From: JAKFFN01 sp036675025 | Lineage (GTDB): Bacteria; Sumerlaeota; Sumerlaeia; Sumerlaeales; Sumerlaeaceae | DNA: 20,570 nucleotides | Direction of reading: 5' to 3' | NCBI GenBank assembly: GCA_036675025.1 | Contig: JAKFFN010000382.1 | Span: 1-20,570, forward strand | Shown: positions 1 through 6,818 of the stretch, piece after piece | Numbering within the stretch: the stretch's first letter is position 1 | Layout: every line of letters starts with the position of its first letter | The notes under the pieces: model-generated | What the model was told of the DNA's origin: nothing | Databases searched by the model: none | The model's input: only the letters and a program-made list of their open reading frames with translations | Program-made: the position numbers and the translations under genes

Positions 1-2
1 GA

Positions 3-26
3 CACAAAGGCGCGAAGGCACGAAGA
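3..26. repeat. Short degenerate 8-mer tandem repeat
   Basis: Three consecutive 8-mers of the form CRCRAAGR (CACAAAGG, CGCGAAGG, CACGAAGA) run into an A/G-rich stretch just before the first gene. A looser relative of the same word occurs near 8627-8656. Purine-rich CGCAAAGG-like degenerate repeats are a familiar intergenic element in several bacterial phyla. No function can be read from it. Confidence 0.5.
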
Positions 27-94
27 AAAGCAAAAGAAAGAAAAAGGTTACAAAGGCTGTGGACAGCTGTCCAATTTCGAGAGAAATTTTGAAA

Positions 95-586
95 ATGACA
101 AAGCTAGAGCAAGCACGGCGCTATGATACTTTAGGGGAAGCAGCAAAGGCAGCTAGCTTTTATCTCGATGCATCTGATGCTAATGAGCCTCTTACTGACG
201 AAGATAAAATTAATGCCGCAGTTATTTTGCTGCAAACAGCTGATTATGGATACTTCGTCCACCACGGCTTTTCCGAGGATGTACAAAACATCAGTTGGGA
301 AAAAAGCCAAGCTCTACTGCAAAGCGTAAGAGGAGATGCTGAGCTTATGGCCGAAGCGGAATTCTGGAATCTGTACGGCGGTTTTGCCGTAGCTGGAAAA
401 GAAGCCTTTGAAGAGCAAGCAACTGCACTTCTCAAAGCAACAACAGTTCCTCTTATTTTGCTCATTGGCTGGAACGGCAATGAGCATTACACAAAACTAG
501 CACGCGCCCTGTTGGAAAAAGTAACCCCTCCACGTTCTGAAAGGGATCGGCTCATTATATCCTATTTAGAAAAGTTACCGAAATAG
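95..586 (+). CDS. Hypothetical protein, helical, lower G+C
   Basis: The reading frame gives a soluble protein of 163 residues from the ATG at 95. No family was recognised. The composition is rich in Ala, Glu and Leu, suggesting helix pairs of TPR-like character, with a central aromatic segment (TADYGYFVHHGF, then FWNLYGGFAV). There is no signal peptide or membrane segment. The purine-rich stretch at about 79-85 could serve as ribosome-binding site for the ATG at 95; a GTG at 59 in the same frame has no better support. The G+C content is visibly lower than in the helicase or ppc regions (about 45% in a 60-base line that I counted), which hints at a different origin. It converges with the methyltransferase gene, whose stop lies 22 bases away, so it is probably monocistronic in this window. 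It is likely real because it has sensible amino-acid composition over its whole length. Confidence 0.6.
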   Translation: MTKLEQARRYDTLGEAAKAASFYLDASDANEPLTDEDKINAAVILLQTADYGYFVHHGFSEDVQNISWEKSQALLQSVRGDAELMAEAEFWNLYGGFAVAGKEAFEEQATALLKATTVPLILLIGWNGNEHYTKLARALLEKVTPPRSERDRLIISYLEKLPK

Positions 587-608
587 AGCACAATGGCAGG
601 GCATCAGC

Positions 609-1343
609 TTATACGCGAGTGCCGATGGCGTAGATGAAATAGTTTGGGGTTTCGTTGACGTTTACTGTCAGGCCGGCTTTGGCGCAGCGGGCGGTGAGGT
701 CGGCTGGATCAAAGAAATTTTTTACGATATCGAAGCTGCTGCCGTCGTTCAGGATGCGCTTCATGATCTGGCTGCCGGCTTCTGGAAGTTTGTGATTCCT
801 GGCTGACATGGTCTGGTCGGGGCGGCTGTCGACGAAGAAGAGTTTACCACCGGGTTTGAGGGCAGCAGCGACTGTATCGAAAAAGGCATCGAGCCGCTCG
901 ATGGGTACATGGCTTAGCCAGAAACCGAAGAACACGCCGTCGTACTGCCGGTCAGGCTGCCAGGCGAAGATGTCGGCGTGAATGTAGTGCACCTTGTCGC
1001 TCTGCAAGTTCGCGCGGTTGATCTCGATCATCTGCGGTGAAGCATCCACTGCAGTGATAGTGTTGGCAGTGGTGAGCAGGCGCTGGGTCCAGATGCCGGT
1101 GCCGGGAGCGAACTCCAGGACGTCGCCAGTCATGGAAAAGTCTGCGAGCACATCGGCTACGATCGCGGCGTCGGCATGCCACCGGGCGTTAACTTCCGGC
1201 CCATGGTCATAGCGTTCCTTGCGGTAAAACCACTCATCGTACTCAGCCGCGCGAGATTCATAGTAGCGCTTCTGGTCTTCGAGGACGGTATCTGGGACTT
1301 CTTCTCCTGCCACGTCTCTCTCCTGAAATTGTTGACTCTTCAT
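609..1343 (-). CDS. Class I SAM-dependent methyltransferase
   Basis: This encodes a 244-residue soluble enzyme with the Rossmann methyltransferase fold. Motif I, the SAM-binding glycine loop, is VLEFAPGTG at residues 75-83. The acidic end of strand beta-2 is D100 in AVDASPQM. HADIFAW at 122-128 matches the post-II region, and KPGGKLFFVDS at 163-173 is the usual beta-5 region. The N-terminal helix with YYESRAAEYDEWF at 27-39 is typical of Methyltransf_11/25-type enzymes. The substrate cannot be predicted; small molecules, lipids or quinone precursors are all possible. The ATG start has only a weak upstream GAGAA. It diverges from the secreted DUF11-like gene across about 60 bases that contain a perfect inverted repeat (1365-1378). 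Confidence 0.85.
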   Translation of the reverse strand: MKSQQFQERDVAGEEVPDTVLEDQKRYYESRAAEYDEWFYRKERYDHGPEVNARWHADAAIVADVLADFSMTGDVLEFAPGTGIWTQRLLTTANTITAVDASPQMIEINRANLQSDKVHYIHADIFAWQPDRQYDGVFFGFWLSHVPIERLDAFFDTVAAALKPGGKLFFVDSRPDQTMSARNHKLPEAGSQIMKRILNDGSSFDIVKNFFDPADLTARCAKAGLTVNVNETPNYFIYAIGTRV

Positions 1344-1364
1344 TTCTCATGTGCAGCTTGGCAG

Positions 1365-1378
1365 GGTGCAGTTGCACC
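1365..1378. promoter_or_regulatory. Perfect inverted repeat in a divergent intergenic region
   Basis: GGTGCA-GT-TGCACC is a 6-bp perfect inverted repeat with a 2-base centre. It sits between the starts of the divergent methyltransferase (1343) and secreted DUF11-like protein (1403). Its location and symmetry would suit an operator for a dimeric regulator. It could also be chance; no regulator gene is adjacent. Confidence 0.3.
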
Positions 1379-1402
1379 ACATCCTCCCCTGGACCATACA
1401 AC

Positions 1403-2281
1403 ATGACAATGAACTCTATCAGGATCATATTGGCACTATTAATCTGCGGGACAACAGCTGCGGTTATGGGACAGGAAACAATGAGTGCCGACCTTAGAGT
1501 AGCATTAACAGCTTCGCCAGTAGCCGCTTACCCTGGAACGGAAATTGGCTTTCAGGCGGACGTGTTTAATAAAGGTCCGGATACAGCTATTGATGTGCGT
1601 TTGGAAAGCCTGTTGCCGTATCGCCTTACCCCAGTGAGCGTATCAACAGGCGCAGGTCCTGCACTTATAGACGACCAGAAGATCTCTTATACAATTCCAG
1701 TTCTAGAGCCTGATACCACTGTGACTATTTACGTTCGAGCATTGCTGGTTGGTAACGGAAGAGGTCTTACTACAGTCGTTTTGACAGCTGAAAGCAGCGT
1801 TACAGCTGATCCCATTCCCGACGATAATAGCAGCACCCAAACCATAACGATACTGTGGCCGAACGAAGCAGACGTTGGTGTCAGCGGACGAGCGCTAGAC
1901 TATGAGATCACTCTGTCCGAAGATATCGTTCTTGAGCTAAGCACCTCTTGTTATGGGCCTGATAGCGCCTGGGATATTTCCTCTGCCTTGTTTCTGCCGG
2001 CACAGATCGAGGTTAAGTACGCAACGACATCTTTGAACTCGGCAGTCACAACTTCTTCGGGTTTGGTCTCATTTGCTACGCCAGCCCTGGACCCTTGGCA
2101 ATCGGCTCGTCACATGGTAGTGGCAAAGCCACTTGCTACAGGGTCATTTACTATACAATGGCAGATATTTGGGTCAGGCGGCGGCGACTGGACTTCCATA
2201 AATAACTTCGCACCTATCCAAATCACTGTCGAGCCGAGCGGCCCCAGTCGGGCAGATAGTTGCTGGCAGCTTTATCCTTAA
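1403..2281 (+). CDS. Secreted protein with DUF11/CARDB-like beta domain
   Basis: This encodes a 292-residue exported protein. The N-terminus has a hydrophobic signal segment (IRIILALLICGTTAAVMG), probably cut near residue 22-24. The following part, about residues 30-125, has the pattern of DUF11/CARDB surface modules: a Pro/Gly turn, then FQADVFNKGPDTAIDVRLE, matching the 'vtNnGp-a-nV-l-d-lP' signature, and a later VLEPDTTVTIYVRA. The remainder looks like a second beta-sandwich and has two cysteines (CYGPDSAW and the C-terminal SCWQLYP). Such modules usually serve in cell-surface or extracellular proteins as adhesion or spacer domains. I chose the ATG at 1403 because the signal peptide then starts correctly; an ATG at 1409 is possible, and the in-frame ATG at 1349 would add an implausible Cys-rich leader. 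G+C is lower than in most neighbours. It converges with the TPR gene with a gap of 16 bases. Confidence 0.7.
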   Translation: MTMNSIRIILALLICGTTAAVMGQETMSADLRVALTASPVAAYPGTEIGFQADVFNKGPDTAIDVRLESLLPYRLTPVSVSTGAGPALIDDQKISYTIPVLEPDTTVTIYVRALLVGNGRGLTTVVLTAESSVTADPIPDDNSSTQTITILWPNEADVGVSGRALDYEITLSEDIVLELSTSCYGPDSAWDISSALFLPAQIEVKYATTSLNSAVTTSSGLVSFATPALDPWQSARHMVVAKPLATGSFTIQWQIFGSGGGDWTSINNFAPIQITVEPSGPSRADSCWQLYP

Positions 2282-2297
2282 TTTTCAGCACATAGGA

Positions 2298-3674
2298 CTA
2301 CTGTGGCGCCGTAGTCATTTGTGCCTTAAGGGCCATCTTAATGCGTTCTGTCAAAGAGTCTGCTTTCTCTGCGGATTTTCCCCGATAATTCTTCTGCCGG
2401 ATTACGCTTTCTAAAGCCTGATTAAGGAGCGCCACTTTTCTGCCTCCGTCTTTCTCTTTATCGCTCAGTTGCGCCAGCAGAATCCCAATGTTGAGATTAA
2501 CTTCCGCGTAGTCTGGCGAGAGCGCCTTAACCTTGCGATACATGGCGAGGGATTCACTGGTGCGTTCGACGGTCTGTAGCAGGAAAGCGTATTTGTAGAG
2601 GGCGCTGGGGTAGTAGCCGGCTTCGCGCGGAAGCGGTTTGAAAGTGCCGTTTTCAAACTGCTCAATCAGCTTTGAAAACATCACCAGCGCCTGGGTGGGA
2701 GTGGATTCGATGGCGCGCATGGCCATTTCGAAATGGGGCATGGGTGCATCGGGCCAGCGGGCGGCCACTTCTGCCAGCATGTCCTCGTCGTCCTTCATGG
2801 TTCGGTAGCTGCTGGTGTTAATCTTGAGCACAGCCGGACCCTGGTCTGCAAGGAGCGGCGTGCGCAGCATCTTAAAATGCTCGTACATCCTGGCGGCTTC
2901 TGTCGTGGCGACGTCATGCATGCCCACGGGCAACATGGCCGGAAGGTAAGCGCTCCAGCTTTCATAGTGGTCGGGATCGCGGGCGACGGCCTTTGCGAAA
3001 AGAGACAGGGTTTTCTGGTCTTGTTCTGCGGTGTCTGAGTGCGCCCATGCGCGCGCGGCAAGGCGGCGGGATATAACGCCAGCATAATAGAAATCGATGG
3101 CGCGGCGCGATTTTTCCGCGCGCTGCTCGGCCTCTTGAAGTTCGGCTGCCGGGTCAGCGGTGGTCCAGCCATGGCCAGCCATCTCGGCGAGGAGTCGCGT
3201 CGCGTCAGGCGCCTCCATTACCTCCTCCTCCTGGGAGATGTTAATGGCTCGCTGCAAATGGTAAGTGGCACTGGTAGCCAGCTCCGGGCCTTCATCCGGG
3301 TAGTAATAAGCATGCAGTGCGTAATTGATGCCGCGCCATAAGTTGATTCGGGCGACCTGGAAGTCATCATCAATCTTATCTTCCTGAAGCTCCAGTTCCT
3401 CTGCTGCGCTGGTGAAGTTATCCATGGCGATGTAGCGCACGGCTTTATCGAGTTCCGGGGGCACCTTGGCGTAGATGGAATCAACTTCAGGGCCATCAGG
3501 CCGGTTTTCGGGCTTTAAGAAATCGCCGAGGGTTTTCTGATGATCCCCAGCAGCGACGGGGTGGTTCTCTGCCTGCTTGTCTGCCGCGGAATCGGGAGGC
3601 GGGGCCAGTTGAGCGAACCCGGCGCGTGCGCACAGGCTGAAAAGTATGAGTCCGGCACAGGCTGCAGTTCGCAT
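2298..3674 (-). CDS. Secreted tetratricopeptide-repeat protein
   Basis: This encodes 458 residues, with a signal peptide at 1-21 (basic MRTAACAG, then a hydrophobic stretch, cleavage likely after AGFA). A Pro/Asp/Gln-rich linker follows. The rest is alpha-helical with TPR-like helix pairs; the clearest are near the C-terminus (YKYAFLLQTVERTSESLAMY followed by SPDYAEVNLNIGILLAQL), and weaker units appear in the middle (ISRRLAARAWAHSDTAEQDQ). It probably works in the periplasm or at the outer membrane as a protein-interaction scaffold; no catalytic motif is visible. The ATG at 3674 gives a correct signal peptide; an in-frame GTG at 3701 would put nine extra residues in front of it. A GGGAG stretch lies about 11 bases upstream. 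It diverges from the helicase gene across 178 bases. Confidence 0.8.
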   Translation of the reverse strand: MRTAACAGLILFSLCARAGFAQLAPPPDSAADKQAENHPVAAGDHQKTLGDFLKPENRPDGPEVDSIYAKVPPELDKAVRYIAMDNFTSAAEELELQEDKIDDDFQVARINLWRGINYALHAYYYPDEGPELATSATYHLQRAINISQEEEVMEAPDATRLLAEMAGHGWTTADPAAELQEAEQRAEKSRRAIDFYYAGVISRRLAARAWAHSDTAEQDQKTLSLFAKAVARDPDHYESWSAYLPAMLPVGMHDVATTEAARMYEHFKMLRTPLLADQGPAVLKINTSSYRTMKDDEDMLAEVAARWPDAPMPHFEMAMRAIESTPTQALVMFSKLIEQFENGTFKPLPREAGYYPSALYKYAFLLQTVERTSESLAMYRKVKALSPDYAEVNLNIGILLAQLSDKEKDGGRKVALLNQALESVIRQKNYRGKSAEKADSLTERIKMALKAQMTTAPQ

Positions 3675-3852
3675 ATTAGAAGGCTCTCCCGGGGAAATCA
3701 CTCCAGTGACATCGATGCCACATAGTCACTCCCCCTGCTCAATGAAGAAAAGTCAAGTTTATGCAACAATCGTTTTAAAATCATTGCGCCTGCTCGATTA
3801 ATGTGATGTTTCCTTTATGACAGCATGTAATTCATTGGTTAAGCTAATCTCT

Positions 3853-5607
3853 ATGAACAAGACTCGTTCTCTTTCTCTTGAGCTTCTCGAAAATGGTAAA
3901 GTGGCAGTCTCGTTTCCGTATAACGAGGAAGTGATATCGCGCCTGCGCGCTCTTACGGAGCGCCGGTGGGACCCGGAGAAGCGCAGGTGGGAAGTGGGAA
4001 TCGGGCACCTGAATGAACTGCTCGATATCTTTCACGTGGAATCTGCCAGTTTAGACAAGCGGCTGGTGCGCGCCTACCAGATGTACCGGATCCGCCATGG
4101 CCGGGCCCGGATCAACGCCGGTAACCTGGATGCTATCCTTGCAGGCGTGAACCTGCCGATGGAAAAGATTGATCGCAGCACATCGTTTCATCTGCCCGGA
4201 TACAAATTTATGACGCGCTACAAAAAGGGCACGTGGGACGGCAAGCGCCACCTGTTTAACGTGAACAAGAGTGTGTTCCCCAGCGGTCTGGCTCACCGGG
4301 TGGCGAAAATTGTGCGTGAGTCTGGCGTGGATGTGGACATTCACTGGCCGGAGGAACCGGAGACGCAGCGGTTGCAGTTTCCTGATGCGGCGGCCACAGG
4401 CAAGACGCGCAAAAAGGCGGGGAATGGCAGCAATTCAGCTGTGGCTGAACATGCTCCGGCAGTATCAACTCCCCTGCGTGAGTATCAGCAGGAGTGCGTT
4501 GCTGCTTCGTTGGCGGGGCGCCGTGGGATAATTGAAATTGCAACAGGCGGCGGGAAGACGCTGATCGCTGCGCACCTCATCAGGCAGATTGCGCGGCCAA
4601 CCCTGTTCCTGGTACACACGCGCGATCTTATGTACCAGACCATATCTGTGCTTGAGCGGGAACTGGGGATCCCCATAGGCCGCGCGGGCGATGGGCAGAT
4701 CAATCTTCAGCCAGTGACGGTGGCAACGATCCAGACATGTGCGCGTGTGATGGATGTGAAGCTGGACCAGTCGCCGGATGATGACGAGCCGCTGGAGTCC
4801 GATCGCTCGGATTATGCGTCGACAGCGCAGGATCTGCAAACGCTGATTAAGACTGTGCCTGTTGTCTTCTTTGACGAGTGCCACCATCTGCCGGCTGACA
4901 CTGCGTACAGCCTGGCCATGGAGATGGAAGGAGCGCTCTGGCGGTACGGGCTGAGCGCTACGCCTTACCGCGCTGATCGGCAGGACCTGCTGATGGAAGC
5001 CGCGTTGGGGCCGAAGCTTTACAGCGCCCGGGCATCGATGCTGATAGACCTGGGATTCCTGGTGCCGCCGACGATAAAGTATCTTGCGGTGCCGCAGTTG
5101 GAGGTGCGCGGCGGCAAGGTGGATTACCAGGACATATACAGCACCTACGTCGTGGAAAACCGGAAACGCAACAAGCTGATTGCCGAGACGGCGCGGGATC
5201 TGAGCTCTAACGGAAACACGACGCTGGTGCTGGTGAGCCAGGTGCGGCATGGTGAAATTCTGCAGGAGATGCTGGGCGGGGTACCCCTGGTGCAAGGGTC
5301 GGATGACGCGGAAGAACGTGCCAAGGTATTTGCCGCGCTTTGCCGCAAAGAGGAAAAAATTGTCATCGCCACAACGCTGGCTGATGAGGGCCTGGATGTA
5401 CCGAGCCTGGATAACGTGGTGCTGGCGAGCGCCGGACGAAGCGAAACGCGCGCGCTGCAGCGGGTAGGCCGGGCGCTAAGAAAAGCTCCAGGAAAAACCA
5501 AGGCGACGGTGATCGACTTTATGGACAACGCGCCGTACCTGAGAGAACACGCGGCAGACCGGCTGGAGATCTTCCGGACGGAGCCGAGGTTTATTGTGGA
5601 GTACTAA
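3853..5607 (+). CDS. SF2 DNA helicase, HARP-like N-terminus and UvsW/XPB-like core
   Basis: This encodes a 584-residue DNA-dependent ATPase. Residues 1-62 resemble the HARP domain of SMARCAL1-type annealing helicases (RRWDPEKRRWEV at 38-48). Residues 110-160 match the N-terminal DNA-binding domain of phage T4 UvsW (YKFMTRYKKGTWDGKRHLF at 117-135). The helicase core follows: a Q-motif-like LREYQQE at 208-214, Walker A ATGGGKT at 230-236, Walker B DECHH at 341-345, motif III GLSATPYR at 366-373, motif V ATTLADEGLDVP at 506-517 and arginine-finger motif VI QRVGRALR at 536-543. An acidic insert (DQSPDDDEPLESDRSD) lies between motifs Ib and II. Relatives remodel branched DNA such as replication forks, R-loops or D-loops. 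The start at 3853 fits the HARP-like domain; the ATG at 3817 is an alternative, and neither has a good Shine-Dalgarno. No nuclease or phage gene is adjacent. Confidence 0.85.
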   Translation: MNKTRSLSLELLENGKVAVSFPYNEEVISRLRALTERRWDPEKRRWEVGIGHLNELLDIFHVESASLDKRLVRAYQMYRIRHGRARINAGNLDAILAGVNLPMEKIDRSTSFHLPGYKFMTRYKKGTWDGKRHLFNVNKSVFPSGLAHRVAKIVRESGVDVDIHWPEEPETQRLQFPDAAATGKTRKKAGNGSNSAVAEHAPAVSTPLREYQQECVAASLAGRRGIIEIATGGGKTLIAAHLIRQIARPTLFLVHTRDLMYQTISVLERELGIPIGRAGDGQINLQPVTVATIQTCARVMDVKLDQSPDDDEPLESDRSDYASTAQDLQTLIKTVPVVFFDECHHLPADTAYSLAMEMEGALWRYGLSATPYRADRQDLLMEAALGPKLYSARASMLIDLGFLVPPTIKYLAVPQLEVRGGKVDYQDIYSTYVVENRKRNKLIAETARDLSSNGNTTLVLVSQVRHGEILQEMLGGVPLVQGSDDAEERAKVFAALCRKEEKIVIATTLADEGLDVPSLDNVVLASAGRSETRALQRVGRALRKAPGKTKATVIDFMDNAPYLREHAADRLEIFRTEPRFIVEY

Positions 5608-5612
5608 ATTAG

Positions 5613-5689
5613 TTACTAATTACTAATTACTAATTACTAATTACTAATTACCAATTACTAATTACCAATTACTAATTACTAATTACTAA
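5613..5689. repeat. Heptamer tandem array (TTACTAA)x11
   Basis: Eleven contiguous 7-bp units occupy exactly 77 bases. Nine are TTACTAA, and two (5648-5654, 5662-5668) are TTACCAA. The array starts five bases after the helicase stop codon. Unit length and A/T-rich sequence recall the short tandemly repeated (STRR) heptamers known from cyanobacteria, but the lineage here is unknown. Confidence 0.95.
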
Positions 5690-5692
5690 TGA

Positions 5693-5845
5693 TGGAGCGC
5701 CTGCGGCGTGAGAATAGAGAAGACTGCTTTTCTCTCCCGTTACGAGTTGGAGCGCCTGCGGCGTGAGTATAGCGAAGACTGCTTTTCTCTCTTGTTACGA
5801 GTTGGAGCGCCTGCGGCGTGAAAATAGATGAGAGTTCCTCACTCC
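5693..5845. repeat. 55-bp tandem repeat, about 2.7 copies
   Basis: Copies begin at 5693, 5748 and 5803, each opening with TGGAGCGCCTGCGGCGTGA. Copies 1 and 2 differ at only a few positions; copy 3 diverges after about 27 bases. Each unit contains a GCGCC-TGC-GGCG mini-hairpin, and copy 1 also has an AGAGAA...TTCTCT stem. The reading frames through it simply repeat and do not look like protein. Confidence 0.9.
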
Positions 5846-5873
5846 TTTCTTCCGCGGCGAAGCCGCACCACAA

Positions 5874-5908
5874 TTCGTAATTAGTAATTAGTAATTAGTA
5901 ACTGGTAA
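5874..5908. repeat. Inverted heptamer array (TTAGTAA)
   Basis: Three perfect TTAGTAA units (5881-5901) are flanked by one variant on each side (TTCGTAA, CTGGTAA). TTAGTAA is the exact reverse complement of the TTACTAA units at 5613-5689, so the two arrays form an inverted pair bracketing the 55-bp repeats. Confidence 0.92.
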
Positions 5909-5909
5909 T

Positions 5910-5959
5910 TAAAAAGAGAAAGCCCCCGGCGAACCATTTGGACTCCGCCGGGGGCTTTC
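5910..5959 (-). terminator. Strong intrinsic terminator of the 5987-6313 gene
   Basis: A perfect 14-bp stem (5918-5931 with 5946-5959; GAAAGCCCCCGGCG) encloses a 14-base loop and is followed on the minus strand by CTCTTTTT. It lies 27 bases past the stop of the small exported protein gene. The other strand has no T tract after the stem, so it works mainly for the minus direction. Confidence 0.93.
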
Positions 5960-5986
5960 AAACTACTTATGTGTAATAAGCTGGTG

Positions 5987-6313
5987 TTAGTGGAAGATCA
6001 GGTAGCCGAGGCCGACGCCCAGCAATCCTGCAGTAAGAAAGTCTCCACCAAAGCCACCGGAGGGGCGGCCGTAGCTATAGCCGTAAGGCATGCTGGCGCA
6101 CGGAGAGCAGCCATAGCCTCCATAATACTGACCCATGGGACGGGCATAGCTCTGAGGTGCGGGGGCACCGTAAGCGCCGGCTCCGTAAGCAGAACTAGCC
6201 GAATAGGACGAACGCTCGTAAGCCTGGATCTCACCACCAGCCGAGGCAACGCCCGGCGCAACTGCACACACAGCACCCACTGCCACAGCAGCAGCAACAG
6301 TCTTAATGTTCAT
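5987..6313 (-). CDS. Small exported Gly/Tyr-rich protein
   Basis: This encodes 108 residues. Residues 1-26 form a clear signal peptide (MNIKTVAAAVAVGAVCAV..., cleavage likely after ASA at 25-26). The mature part is low complexity, rich in Gly, Tyr, Ser, Ala and Pro (SAYGAGAYGAPAPQSY, GQYYGGYG), with a single CSPC pair at 69-72. It ends in a hydrophobic Gly-rich stretch, FLTAGLLGVGLGYLIFH, that could insert into or pack against a membrane. No family was recognised; a surface or envelope-associated structural protein is a guess. The start is fixed by a perfect AGGAGG six bases upstream, although the frame is open for 23 more codons. It has its own terminator and a structured leader, so it is probably a well-expressed single-gene transcript. 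Its architecture resembles the Cys-rich protein at 11919-12179. Confidence 0.8.
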   Translation of the reverse strand: MNIKTVAAAVAVGAVCAVAPGVASAGGEIQAYERSSYSASSAYGAGAYGAPAPQSYARPMGQYYGGYGCSPCASMPYGYSYGRPSGGFGGDFLTAGLLGVGLGYLIFH

Positions 6314-6319
6314 AACAAA

Positions 6320-6325
6320 CCTCCT
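6320..6325 (-). promoter_or_regulatory. Shine-Dalgarno AGGAGG fixing the 6313 start
   Basis: A perfect AGGAGG on the minus strand, six bases before the ATG at 6313, decides the start over upstream in-frame codons. Confidence 0.9.
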
Positions 6326-6332
6326 GGAACTT

Positions 6333-6374
6333 TCTCCGGCAATGCTCCTGACCAACCTGTCGGCCCGCCGGAGA
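6333..6374 (-). promoter_or_regulatory. Leader inverted repeat upstream of the Gly/Tyr-rich gene
   Basis: On the minus strand TCTCCGGC (6367-6374) pairs perfectly with GCCGGAGA (6333-6340), enclosing 26 bases that can form a small inner CCG/UGG stem. The structure ends seven bases before the AGGAGG, so in the mRNA it would be a 5' leader hairpin. It could stabilise the transcript or modulate initiation. It does not match any riboswitch class I know. Confidence 0.5.
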
Positions 6375-6468
6375 TCGCACATGATTTTTCACATCACTTG
6401 CGGCCTGTGGTTATGTGAACAAATTATCATAATCAAGGGCAACGTGACACTTGGAATCAGCTTTATGC

Positions 6469-6813
6469 TTAATTCGTGCCAACGGAACAGGAGATCACGC
6501 AGATTTTTTCAGGAATGGAAACAAGCTGCCTGTACATGCGCTCACCGTGGTCGACGGTCTTGTCGGAGTAGACAACAGTGGGATATAACCGGTAAGGACC
6601 CTGTTCAACATCCTGACGCTCAAGCTTGATGCCTGCCTTGACCAGCCACTCCTGCATGGCTTCGCATGCCGCGCAACCTTTGATAACATGGATGCGGGCG
6701 ACGCAGACTTTCTCTTCGACTTTTTCTTTGGGCTGGGCATTGACCTCAGTAGCGAGTCCACCCATCAGCATGAGCCCCAGCAGACAACCAACCAGTAACA
6801 GGTAGCGTTTCAT
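6469..6813 (-). CDS. Exported thioredoxin/glutaredoxin-like protein with CAAC motif
   Basis: This encodes 114 residues. A signal peptide covers 1-26 (MKRYLLLVGCLLGLMLMGG..., cleavage after VNA). Residues 36-60 read as the first strand, a CAAC redox motif (C47, C50) and the following helix (ARIHVIKGCAACEAMQEWL). YPTVVYSD at 77-84 fits the strand with the conserved cis-proline (P78) of thioredoxin-fold proteins. This suggests a small periplasmic disulfide or thiol oxidoreductase, or a redox-sensing domain. The core is shorter than typical thioredoxin, closer to glutaredoxin. Three further cysteines (C37, C105, C109) are unusual for a simple glutaredoxin. No DsbB/DsbD-like partner is in the window. 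The start is supported by GAGAGG five bases upstream. Confidence 0.75.
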   Translation of the reverse strand: MKRYLLLVGCLLGLMLMGGLATEVNAQPKEKVEEKVCVARIHVIKGCAACEAMQEWLVKAGIKLERQDVEQGPYRLYPTVVYSDKTVDHGERMYRQLVSIPEKICVISCSVGTN

Positions 6814-6818
6814 GACAG

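Larger units (their letters stand above)
5608..5917. repeat. Gene-free compound repeat region
   Basis: These 310 bases between the helicase stop and the next terminator hold no believable gene. They consist, in order, of a long heptamer array, two and a half copies of a 55-bp unit, a short GC-rich hairpin (GCGGC-GAA-GCCGC, 5854-5866), and an inverted heptamer array. Because the outer arrays are reverse complements, the region could fold as a long stem enclosing about 180 bases. The rest of the gap, to 5986, is the downstream terminator and a short spacer. Confidence 0.85.

Noticed and set aside
3725..3815. Promoter for the helicase gene
   Set aside because: TAAAAT-like words are present, but no -35 box lies at a suitable distance; the region is merely A/T-rich.
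4465..5295. Minus-strand open frame of 276 codons
   Set aside because: It is antisense to the helicase core with Walker A and DECH motifs; it shows no recognisable domain and is very rich in His, Arg and Gln.
5679..5873. Minus-strand 64-codon frame through the repeats
   Set aside because: It is produced by the 55-bp repeat itself; the period is not a multiple of three, so the peptide does not repeat in register, and no ribosome-binding site is present.
5613..5908. CRISPR array
   Set aside because: The heptamers have no spacers and the 55-bp units are contiguous without variable spacers; no cas gene is nearby.
5969..6418. Plus-strand open frame of 149 codons
   Set aside because: It is antisense to the Gly/Tyr-rich exported gene, which has a perfect Shine-Dalgarno, a signal peptide and a terminator.
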